Shown in pieces: positions 1 through 5,035 of a DNA stretch of 5,035 nucleotides. Origin of the DNA: Hyphomicrobiales bacterium (GTDB taxonomy: Bacteria > Pseudomonadota > Alphaproteobacteria > Rhizobiales > Aestuariivirgaceae); the NCBI GenBank assembly GCA_013002595.1, contig JABDJG010000088.1, positions 1 to 5,035 on the forward strand, in the 5' to 3' direction. Position numbers and translations under genes: made by a program. The notes under the pieces were generated by a model that saw only the letters and a list, made by a program, of their open reading frames with translations, was not told the origin of the DNA and did no database searches. Each line of letters starts with the position of its first letter. The stretch's first letter is position 1.

Positions 1-1129
1 AACCGGATCCCAGGAACAGATCAAGGACAACATCACCACGTCTTGAGACGTCGAGCAGCGCCTCCTTGATCATTGCGACAGGCTTGGCTGTCGGATGCGC
101 CCGCAGTTCATCCATGCGCCCTTCCCGAAAGGTGTTGACGCCGGCATAGGTCCAAACGTTCGTGCGGTTACGGCCAAACTTGCCCAACTGGATATTGTTG
201 CGGTGTTGAGCATCGCCCTTGCGGTAGACAAACACCAGCTCGTGCTGGCTGCGATAGAGCGAACCCATGCCGCCGTTTGTCTTGGCCCATACACATAGAT
301 TGGCCAATGTACCAAAGGCTTCCCTGCCCGCTTCCATGAGCTCAGACATGTGACGCCAATCCATGCAGACAAACGATATCGCCCCGTCTCGGGTAACGGC
401 TGAAGCATTTGACAGGCACTGCTTGAGGAAGCCTTTGAACGTCTCGGACGTCATCTCGCCCGAGGCTTCAGTAAACTCGCGGTGCTTTACCTTTCCTAAA
501 CCACTGACATGACCATCGATGCGAACGTTATACGGCGGATCACAGAACCCGACATCTGCCAGGCGGCCATCCATCAGTGTCGCCACAGCTTCCTGGTCCC
601 GGGTATTGCCGCACATCAGCCGATGGGCCCCAAGCTGCCAGATATCTTCAGGACGTGAGATAAAGGGTCGATCCAGGTCCGGTTCGGAAACCGCTTCGGC
701 CTCAAGAGGTCTACCATCATCGCCAATAAGCAGATCGATCTCAGCCGTCTCAAAGCCGGTCAGGTCGATATCGAGAGAAAGATCCATCGATGACAGATCG
801 GCCAGTTCCCTCGCCAGCAGATCCAGATCCCAACCGGCATTCAGCGCAATCTTGTTGTCGGCCAGCATAAGGGCACGCTTTTCCGCGTTCGACAAATGCA
901 CGAGCCTGATGACCGGTACCTTGTCCAGCGCAAGACGTCTTGCGGCAGCCAGCCGCCCATGACCGGCAATCAGGACATTGGCTTCATCAATCAACAGGTG
1001 ATTGGTGAAGCCGAAGGCTTCGATCGATGCCTCAATCTGGGCAATCTGGCGTTTGGAATGGGTGCGTGCATTGCGCTCGTTCATGCGCAACGCAGCAGCA
1101 GCGATGTAGGTGATGGTGAGATCTGTCAA
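1..1129 (-). CDS. ParB-domain DNA methyltransferase (N4-cytosine/N6-adenine type), 3' end cut by window edge
   Basis: Predicted SAM-dependent DNA methyltransferase modifying an exocyclic amino group of adenine or cytosine; 376 residues are visible. Residues about 5-100 form a ParB/Srx-like N-terminal domain with NARTHSKRQI (19-28) and the signature IAGHGRLAAARRL (54-66), followed by LADNKIALNAGWD (89-101). The methylase part starts near 160. It has catalytic DPPY at 197-200, WAKTNGGMGSLYRSQHE at 281-297, HPTAKP at 345-350, and FLGSG at 372-376, the beginning of the SAM-binding motif. DPPY before FxGxG is the beta-class order. The TTG start is chosen because AGGAG (complement of 1137-1141) lies 7 nt upstream and because the family N-terminus begins just before the ITY segment; the first ATG (residue 16) would cut into it. 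Such proteins are common in prophages and as orphan methylases; no restriction gene is visible. Specificity cannot be read from the sequence. Only the C-terminal tail should be missing. The family call is firm; the role (epigenetic or phage-derived) is open. Confidence 0.93.
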   Translation of the reverse strand, partial: MTDLTITYIAAAALRMNERNARTHSKRQIAQIEASIEAFGFTNHLLIDEANVLIAGHGRLAAARRLALDKVPVIRLVHLSNAEKRALMLADNKIALNAGWDLDLLARELADLSSMDLSLDIDLTGFETAEIDLLIGDDGRPLEAEAVSEPDLDRPFISRPEDIWQLGAHRLMCGNTRDQEAVATLMDGRLADVGFCDPPYNVRIDGHVSGLGKVKHREFTEASGEMTSETFKGFLKQCLSNASAVTRDGAISFVCMDWRHMSELMEAGREAFGTLANLCVWAKTNGGMGSLYRSQHELVFVYRKGDAQHRNNIQLGKFGRNRTNVWTYAGVNTFREGRMDELRAHPTAKPVAMIKEALLDVSRRGDVVLDLFLGSG

Positions 1130-1164
1130 TCCAACGCTCCTCAAGTTTATCGGAGCGCTGAATC
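1128..1164 (-). promoter_or_regulatory. Hairpin sequestering the methylase Shine-Dalgarno and start
   Basis: Read on the minus strand, the arm GATTCAGCGCTCC (1164-1152) can pair over 13 consecutive positions with GGAGCGTTGGATT (1140-1128). This includes three G-U wobbles; the loop is 11 nt (1151-1141). The 3' arm contains most of the Shine-Dalgarno AGGAG and reaches into the TTG start codon at 1129-1127. If it forms in the mRNA, translation initiation of the methylase would be blocked. The pairing is seen directly; the regulatory role is inferred. Confidence 0.55.
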
Positions 1165-1206
1165 AAAAAAGCCAGCGCCCGATGTTACACATCTCGGTTG
1201 GCTGGC
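1165..1206 (-). terminator. Rho-independent terminator-like hairpin in the methylase leader
   Basis: On the minus strand, GCCAGC (1206-1201) pairs with GCTGGC (1176-1171). Inside are CCGA/TCGG (4 bp) plus TGT/ACA around a TAC loop, or alternatively GATGT/ACATC. Six T residues (1170-1165) follow the stem directly, the classic intrinsic-terminator layout for minus-strand transcription. The plus-strand exit (after 1206) has no T-run, so it does not serve plus-strand transcripts. It lies 36 nt upstream of the methylase start and downstream of a promoter candidate at 1253-1281. It could therefore be an attenuator, the end of a short RNA of roughly 80 nt, or a block against read-through. Confidence 0.65.
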
Positions 1207-1252
1207 ATCCCGATCAAAAAATCGACTCCTATCAAATGAGCCGATGCGCAGT

Positions 1253-1281
1253 CATTTAGAACATAGCTAGAACAATGTCAA
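1253..1281 (-). promoter_or_regulatory. Candidate sigma-70 promoter for the methylase leader
   Basis: The minus strand shows a perfect TTGACA -35 hexamer (complement of 1276-1281). After it comes TAAATG at 17 nt (1258-1253), or CTAAAT at 16 nt (1259-1254), the latter one base from the alphaproteobacterial CTATAT form. Transcription would begin near 1246, giving a leader of about 117 nt that carries the two hairpins above. Box matches and spacing are seen in the sequence; activity is inferred. The -10 box is imperfect. Confidence 0.5.
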
Positions 1282-1291
1282 GCGCCGGCGC
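1282..1291. promoter_or_regulatory. 10-bp GC palindrome abutting the -35 box
   Basis: GCGCCGGCGC is a perfect 10-bp palindrome directly next to the -35 hexamer of the minus-strand promoter candidate. Its position would suit an operator or an activator site, but a short all-GC palindrome can also arise by chance. No regulator is identified. Confidence 0.25.
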
Positions 1292-1500
1292 AAGATTTCG
1301 ACGTTGATGGCAAACAATCGTCCACATCTAGTGTATATGGTCATTTATGATGGAATATGCAGACGTTGCCTGATCAAGAGTAGAGGTTTCCCTGTTCTGC
1401 AAATTGTTTTCCCTGTTCGCCGAAAAAATTTCCCTGATAAGTTTCCCGTATAAAATGGCGCACAGTTGCTGTTTACCGCTGAATACTCACGTTTCTGACC

Positions 1501-1527
1501 AAAGTGCGCCTGCGTGAACTGCACTTT
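1501..1527. repeat. 7-bp inverted repeat AAAGTGC/GCACTTT
   Basis: AAAGTGC (1501-1507) and GCACTTT (1521-1527) form a 7-bp stem with a 13-nt loop, followed on the plus strand by further T residues (up to 1529). It resembles a weak terminator, but no plus-strand gene precedes it within the window. It sits between the two clusters of TTTCCCTGT copies and shares its last bases with the copy at 1527. Confidence 0.35.
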
Positions 1528-1537
1528 TTCCCTGTTC

Positions 1538-1558
1538 TTTCCCTGTATAACAGGGAAA
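1538..1558. repeat. Perfect 9-bp inverted repeat TTTCCCTGT-ATA-ACAGGGAAA
   Basis: Two facing copies of the array motif form a perfect inverted repeat with 9-bp arms and a 3-nt centre. In DNA it would suit a symmetric dimer-binding site; in RNA it would make a tight hairpin on either strand. It marks the right end of the array, 129 bp before the HlyD-family gene. Confidence 0.65.
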
Positions 1559-1687
1559 ACAGAGACAGGTTCGCAGCAAACTGCGTGCACAGCCAATCCT
1601 GCAATTGCCCCTCTTCACAATCATTCCACTTGTATGTGATAGATTGACGATCATGCGAACTGATTTGCATCCAAGAGCGGCACTACG

Positions 1688-3019
1688 ATGAGTTACAATC
1701 GCGAAGATCTGGATTTCGCTACGGAGTACAAGGCAGCGATCAATCAGGGTCCGCCGCGCACGACGGCTGTGTTCCTGACCACGCTGGTGATCGTGTTCGT
1801 GAGCTTTCTCGCCTGGGCCAACTGGGCTGAACTTGACGAGGTCACACGCGGCGAAGGCCGGGTGATTGCCTCGAGCAAGAACCAGGTCGTACAGAGCCTT
1901 GAAGGCGGCATCGTCAAGGAAATCCTGGTCAAGACAGGCGACGTGGTCAAAAAAGGCGATGTCCTGCTCAAGATCGACGACACCGGTTTTTCATCCAACT
2001 TTGGTGAGTTGCGGGCCAAACAGGCAAGTCTCCAGGCGCAGGTGGTCCGGCTCAAACACGAGCTTACCGGCGTAAGTGGCACCCCGCCGGTATTTCCACC
2101 GGCGCTGAATGAAATGGCCGGCGACACGATCCGCACCGAGTTGCAGCTTTACGATGCGCGCCAGCGCAGCCTCAAATCGCAAATTGTCATTCTCCAAGAG
2201 CGGGTCAAGCAGCGCCGGCGCGAACTGTCGGAGTTGAAGGCCAACCTGGAGAGGATCTCGCAGAACCTGAAGCTGGCCCGCGAAGAAGAAAAAATCAAGG
2301 AACCGCTTGCGCGCAGGGGGATCGTGCCGAAAACCGATGTTATCCGCCTGAAGCGCGAGATTGCTGACCTGGAAGGCCAGATCAGGTCTTCAGGTGAATC
2401 CGTGCCGCGCCTGGAAGCTGCCATCCGTGAAGCTGAAGCGCTTGCCAATGAACAAACGCTCAAATTCCGCCAGGATGCCCAGACCGAACTTAGCCAACGC
2501 ACAGCCGAGCTTGCGGTGGTCGCTGAATCGATCCGGGCCGCACGAGACCGGGTGGTGCGCGCAGATGTGCGTTCACCGGTCGAAGGCATCGTCAATTCAC
2601 TGAACGTAAATACCGTCGGCGGTGTCGTAAGAGCCGGCGAAACACTGGTTGAAATTGTTCCGGTCGAGGAAAATCTCCTGATTGAAGCAAAAGTTCGCCC
2701 AAGCGACATCGCTTTTGTACGGCCGGATCAGTCTGCCCTGGTGAAAATCACCGCATATGATTTTTCGATCTATGGCGGGCTTGATGGCGTGGTCGAAAAA
2801 ATTTCCGCAGACAGCTCAATAGACGAAGTCAGCCGCGAAGTGTTTTATTTAGTGACTGTTAAAACTTTATCTAACCAATTAGGCGAAAAGCAAAACAAAC
2901 TTTCTATTATCCCGGGAATGGTCGCAAGCGTCGACATTCTGACGGGGAAAAAGAGTGTTCTGGATTACCTTCTTAAACCAATTAACAAGGCCAGATACGA
3001 AGCATTACGAGAAAGATAA
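1688..3019 (+). CDS. HlyD-family type I secretion membrane fusion protein (periplasmic adaptor)
   Basis: A 443-residue adaptor that would bridge an inner-membrane ABC exporter and a TolC-like outer-membrane channel, the usual size for the family. It has a short cytoplasmic N-terminus (1-25), one membrane anchor (about 26-46) and a first lipoyl/barrel-sandwich half (about 56-98, with LEGGIVKEILVKTGDVVKKG). A long charged coiled-coil follows (about 102-290), then the second lipoyl half (RSPVEGIVNSLNVNTVGGVV, 295-314). A beta-barrel precedes the family-typical C-terminus PGMVASVDILTGKKSVLDYL (409-428) and LKPINKAR. ATG at 1688 has only a weak AAGAG about 10 nt upstream. Residues after about 384 use AT-rich codons, including four TTA leucines absent from the rest of the gene. 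The usual ABC ATPase gene is not upstream; a divergent methylase is. Homology to LapC-like adaptors is likely given the proteases that follow, but the exported substrate is not visible. Confidence 0.95.
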   Translation: MSYNREDLDFATEYKAAINQGPPRTTAVFLTTLVIVFVSFLAWANWAELDEVTRGEGRVIASSKNQVVQSLEGGIVKEILVKTGDVVKKGDVLLKIDDTGFSSNFGELRAKQASLQAQVVRLKHELTGVSGTPPVFPPALNEMAGDTIRTELQLYDARQRSLKSQIVILQERVKQRRRELSELKANLERISQNLKLAREEEKIKEPLARRGIVPKTDVIRLKREIADLEGQIRSSGESVPRLEAAIREAEALANEQTLKFRQDAQTELSQRTAELAVVAESIRAARDRVVRADVRSPVEGIVNSLNVNTVGGVVRAGETLVEIVPVEENLLIEAKVRPSDIAFVRPDQSALVKITAYDFSIYGGLDGVVEKISADSSIDEVSREVFYLVTVKTLSNQLGEKQNKLSIIPGMVASVDILTGKKSVLDYLLKPINKARYEALRER

Positions 3020-3095
3020 AAATTTATACAATTGGGTAATATCTCGTAAGCCCTCTTTACTTCAAACTACTACATCTTCCAAAACCTCATTGAAC
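2840..3095. other. Low-GC patch across the adaptor/protease gene junction
   Basis: Base composition shifts sharply to AT-rich near 2840, inside the adaptor's last 60 codons. It stays mostly AT-rich through the stop and the 70-nt gap, and returns to GC-rich near 3095. TTA leucine codons (adaptor residues 388, 394, 398, 440) cluster here only. The encoded adaptor C-terminus remains family-typical, so this is not a frameshift. A replaced or recombined segment, or selection for an unstructured initiation region, could explain it. Confidence 0.6.
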
Positions 3096-3926
3096 AGGAT
3101 CGCGGGCGCCGCTGTGTGCGGTGCCTTGTTGTTCGGCATGCAGGCCACTCCGGCTGCGGCGTTTCCCAAGGCCAGTACGCTGGTTGCCAGTCCCAGCGGA
3201 TTTGGCGCGGTCGGCGCCTTTGGATCACTGGAGCTGAAGGCCAGGAAGGTTCAAGGCGGCAAGCAATGGCGTCGTGTCCTGGAGCGGGTCGCGGGGGAGC
3301 AGGCCGTCTATGCGGCTTGCGATGACAATAAGTCGAGCTGTCCAACGAAAGTGCGCGCTTGGCGCAGTTCGGTCCGCTCGATGGACCAGTTCAAAGGCTG
3401 GAACCTGCTGGCTGCAGTCAATGCCAAGGTCAACAAGCTGGTGCAGTTCCGTGACGACATTGTCGGCTATGGCCGCAAAGATCATTGGGCCACGCCGGTT
3501 GAGGCGCTGACAGGTCAGGGGGACTGCGAAGACTATGCGATCCTGAAATACATAAGCTTGCTGGAGTTGGGCATCAGCGATCAGCAGATGCGTATTGTCG
3601 TGGTCAAAGATACGCGCCGGGGCATTGGCCACGCCGTCCTGTCGGTCAATCTGGACGGCAAGACCTACGTGCTCGACAGTTTGAGACGGGCACCGGTCCT
3701 GGACAGTAAACTCAACCGGTATGTGCCGTATTATTCGGTAAACCGGCAGGGCCAGTGGCTGAACATCGCGACCCGCAAGCGCAATCCCAAATATGCCAAC
3801 CGCAAGACGATCAAGGTCAGCTTTGACGGCACACCGGCAAATCAGACCCGCGTGGCGCAGGCCGACAAATCAGGCCAAAAAGGCGCTGCCACCGCGCCTT
3901 CGACAACACAAACCCAGCTTCAGTAG
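3090..3926 (+). CDS. LapG-like periplasmic transglutaminase-like cysteine protease (BTLCP, peptidase C93), first copy
   Basis: Predicted periplasmic Cys protease of the LapG/BTLCP family, whose studied members clip the N-terminus of type I-secreted adhesins. Numbering from the TTG at 3090 (278 residues): signal peptide about 1-24, ending TPAAA before FPKAS. GSLE occurs at 45-48, and CDDNKSSCP (77-85) carries a conserved Cys pair. GDCEDYAILKY (145-154) holds catalytic Cys146, GHAVLSV gives His181 and YVLDSL gives Asp196. YYSVNRQGQWLNIATRK closes the domain, and a disordered Ala/Thr/Gln tail follows. The start is uncertain: the frame is open from GTG 2955, overlapping the adaptor by 65 bp, but that would place about 45 residues ahead of the signal peptide. 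TTG 3090 fits the signal peptide but has no Shine-Dalgarno, and there is no in-frame ATG before residue 17. Probably co-transcribed with the adaptor. Family assignment is strong; the substrate is inferred. Confidence 0.9.
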   Translation: MNRIAGAAVCGALLFGMQATPAAAFPKASTLVASPSGFGAVGAFGSLELKARKVQGGKQWRRVLERVAGEQAVYAACDDNKSSCPTKVRAWRSSVRSMDQFKGWNLLAAVNAKVNKLVQFRDDIVGYGRKDHWATPVEALTGQGDCEDYAILKYISLLELGISDQQMRIVVVKDTRRGIGHAVLSVNLDGKTYVLDSLRRAPVLDSKLNRYVPYYSVNRQGQWLNIATRKRNPKYANRKTIKVSFDGTPANQTRVAQADKSGQKGAATAPSTTQTQLQ

Positions 3927-3972
3927 CGCCTTAGCCTCCCAGCCAGCACCTTATTAACGCTACATCAACCAT

Positions 3973-4012
3973 GTTGCGCAACACTGTCCGACAGTTTTGT
4001 TAGTCGGTTGCG
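3973..4012 (+). promoter_or_regulatory. Bulged hairpin in the leader of the second protease gene
   Basis: CCGAC (3988-3992) pairs with GTCGG (4003-4007) across a 10-nt loop. The outer arms CGCAA (3977-3981) and TTGCG (4008-4012) extend the stem, with a 6-nt bulge on the 5' side. The 5' arm overlaps a 10-bp palindrome, GTTGCGCAAC (3973-3982). The structure ends 4 nt before the GAGG Shine-Dalgarno (4017-4020) and has no U-tract, so it is not a terminator. It may affect translation or mark an operator in the 101-bp gap. Confidence 0.35.
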
Positions 4013-4027
4013 TATTGAGGTTGCTGC

Positions 4028-5035
4028 ATGCCGCGTATCGCGGACAAAAAGCAGACATTTGGTCCAAAGAGTGTTTTGAACGTTACAGCATTTGTAGCGA
4101 CATTTGCGGTGTTGGCCGGCACCAGCACTCCTCTCCTTCGTGCCATGGCTGCCGTATCATTCGACACCGGCCCGCAAGCGCATGCCCAGTCGGTGACATT
4201 TGACATTCCCGCCCTCGACCCGCGGCAACTGAACAAAATCTCGCTGCCGGCCATTCCGCTGTCCTTTGATACAGAATTGATACTCCAGGAACCGGAGGTC
4301 ACGACGGCAGCAGTTGTGCCTCCAACACAGCCCAAGTCATTGATGTTCACAGAACCGGCAATGCCCAAGCCATTGATGTTCAAGGAACCGGTGATTACAA
4401 CGGCAGCGGTTGCGCTACCGGCAAAGCCCAAGCCGAAGCCCACTAAGACCGCAGCCAAGGTGCCGTTCGGCCTGTTCGGATCGTTGGAGTTTCAAACCAA
4501 CGCAACCAAGGGAATTGGAGCGTGGCGTATGGCATTGGCGCGGCTCGACAACGAGCAACCGCTTTATGAATTTTGCGATACCGGCATGTTGAATTGCCCG
4601 CCAAAGTATGTTGCATGGCGGCAGCTGCTGGCAGCGATACGCGGTCTGCCAGCCCATGAACAGCTGGCGCGGCTCAACCGCGGGGTCAACGCGTTGATCA
4701 GACATGGTGAAGATGCCGACATTTTCCGGGTGCGCGATCACTGGGCCGCACCGATGGAGTTCCTGCAAACGGGCGGCGACTGTGAAGACTTCACGATCCT
4801 GAAATACGCCAGCCTGCTGGAGCTGGGATACAGTGATCACCAGTTGCGCATTGCCGTGGTCAGCGATACCAGGCGCAAGCAAGACCATGCCGTATTGGTC
4901 GTTGCGGGCAGCCAGGGCGTAACCGTCCTCGACAGCCTGACAGACGCACCGTTGCCGCATGAGCGGATCAGGCATTACAAGCCAGTATATTCAGTCAATC
5001 GGAACAGCCGCTGGGTGCACATTGCGACCAAGCAG
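4028..5035 (+). CDS. LapG-like cysteine protease (BTLCP, peptidase C93), second copy with long linker; 3' end cut
   Basis: Second BTLCP protease, clearly paralogous to the gene just upstream; 336 residues are visible before the window ends. ATG 4028 has GAGG 7 nt upstream. Residues 1-42 look like a signal peptide (Lys/Arg start, hydrophobic 17-37, possible cleavage after AMA at 39-41, or later after AHA at 51-53). Residues about 54-145 form a Pro/Lys-rich linker with internal repeats, absent from the first copy. The catalytic domain starts at FGLFGSLEF (147-155). Cys183 and Cys190 match the other copy's Cys pair, GDCEDFTILKY (250-260) holds Cys252, DHAVLVV gives His287, and VLDSL gives Asp302. 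YSVNRNSRWVHIATKQ aligns with the end of the first copy's domain, so little beyond a tail should be missing. All catalytic residues are kept, so it is probably active. A distinct substrate, partner or envelope anchoring is inference. Confidence 0.92.
   Translation, partial: MPRIADKKQTFGPKSVLNVTAFVATFAVLAGTSTPLLRAMAAVSFDTGPQAHAQSVTFDIPALDPRQLNKISLPAIPLSFDTELILQEPEVTTAAVVPPTQPKSLMFTEPAMPKPLMFKEPVITTAAVALPAKPKPKPTKTAAKVPFGLFGSLEFQTNATKGIGAWRMALARLDNEQPLYEFCDTGMLNCPPKYVAWRQLLAAIRGLPAHEQLARLNRGVNALIRHGEDADIFRVRDHWAAPMEFLQTGGDCEDFTILKYASLLELGYSDHQLRIAVVSDTRRKQDHAVLVVAGSQGVTVLDSLTDAPLPHERIRHYKPVYSVNRNSRWVHIATKQ
4289..4417 (+). repeat. Nested direct repeats coding the Pro-rich linker
   Basis: Two 27-nt near-identical units, at 4331-4357 and 4364-4390 (3 mismatches, 33 bp apart), encode PKSLMFTEP and PKPLMFKEP. 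An outer pair at 4289-4321 and 4385-4417, 96 bp apart, encodes EPEVTTAAVVP and EPVITTAAVAL. All offsets are multiples of three, so the frame is kept. This points to linker growth by in-frame duplication inside the second protease gene. Confidence 0.7.

Larger units (their letters stand above)
1387..1558. repeat. TTTCCCTGT short-repeat array in the intergenic region
   Basis: The motif TTTCCCTGTTC or a close variant starts at 1387, 1408, 1429 (TTTCCCTGATA), 1442 (TTTCCCGTATA), 1527 and 1538 (TTTCCCTGTAT), with one inverted copy, ACAGGGAAA, at 1550-1558. The first three starts are exactly 21 bp apart, two helical turns; 1527 and 1538 are 11 bp apart, one turn. The copies are separated by unrelated sequence, so this is not a simple tandem repeat, and spacers are too short for CRISPR. 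Open frames on the minus strand across the array (for example 1345-1596) merely translate the repeat into recurring TGK and NRE residues and are probably not genes. Possible meanings are a protein-binding array, an iteron-like set, or the remnant of a recombination site; none is established here. Confidence 0.7.

Noticed and set aside
95..1270. Plus-strand open frames at 95-298, 519-962 and 896-1270
   Set aside because: They are antisense shadows of the methylase gene, with low-complexity Ser/Arg-rich translations. The minus-strand frame shows clear ParB and DPPY motifs throughout.
1534..1548. LexA-type box GTTC-N7-GTAT
   Set aside because: One mismatch from the alphaproteobacterial GTTC-N7-GTTC form, and it results from two adjacent array motifs. 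No SOS-type gene follows.
1387..1558. CRISPR array
   Set aside because: Repeat units are only 9-11 bp, spacing is irregular (21, 21, 13, 85, 11 bp), one copy is inverted, and there are no cas genes.
1614..1649. Sigma-70 promoter for the HlyD-family gene (TTCACA 1614-1619 or TTGACG 1644-1649)
   Set aside because: Neither has a convincing -10 box at 16-18 nt, so no promoter feature is called, although the operon must be transcribed from somewhere in this region.
1345..1670. Minus-strand open frames at 1345-1596 and 1473-1670 as small genes
   Set aside because: They run through the TTTCCCTGT array, and their residues (repeated TGK and NRE strings) just translate the repeat. No ribosome-binding site or family resemblance supports them.
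1744..2709. Minus-strand frames of 130 and 186 residues opposite the HlyD-family gene
   Set aside because: Ser/Arg/Thr-rich antisense translations typical of the complement of a GC-rich coding gene; the plus-strand protein has full family architecture.
4000..4975. Minus-strand frames at 4000-4458 and 4415-4975
   Set aside because: Shadows of the second protease gene. The Gly/Ala/Val-rich repeat look of the first simply mirrors the repeated linker on the plus strand.

Overview
The window looks like chromosomal DNA of an alphaproteobacterium, possibly a rhizobial-type genome. This rests on protein style (a ParB-domain DNA methyltransferase starting with a TxxxITY...NARTHS N-terminus, and periplasmic BTLCP cysteine proteases beside a type I secretion adaptor), fairly GC-rich coding DNA, and a TTGACA-type promoter. 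The taxonomic call is inference; there is no rRNA or tRNA to anchor it.

Layout. (1) Positions 1-1129, minus strand: an orphan-type DNA methyltransferase with an N-terminal ParB-like domain, cut at its C-terminus by the window edge just inside the FxGxG SAM-binding motif. It starts at TTG. (2) Positions 1130-1687: a 558-bp divergent intergenic region without a convincing gene. Its left half holds a minus-strand promoter candidate, a terminator-like hairpin with a U-tract, and a second hairpin that pairs with the methylase Shine-Dalgarno and start region. Its right half holds an array of TTTCCCTGT repeats, three of them spaced exactly 21 bp apart, ending in a perfect 9-bp inverted repeat. (3) Positions 1688-5035, plus strand: a complete HlyD-family membrane fusion protein, then two tandem, clearly homologous but diverged LapG/BTLCP-type (peptidase C93) cysteine proteases. 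The second runs off the right edge.

How the genes may work together. In the well-studied Lap system, a type I secretion machine exports a giant adhesin that stays anchored in the outer membrane until the periplasmic Cys protease LapG clips its N-terminus. LapD and c-di-GMP control that cleavage. The adaptor plus protease pair here suggests such a surface-adhesin control locus. No adhesin, ABC ATPase, outer-membrane pore or LapD lies in the window, and the adaptor is not preceded by its usual ATPase partner. Two proteases instead of one is the unusual part: both keep Cys, His and Asp at the catalytic positions, but the second has a long Pro/Lys-rich, internally repeated N-terminal linker.

A low-GC patch (about 2840-3095) spans the end of the adaptor gene and the start of the first protease gene. 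It makes the true start of that protease uncertain.
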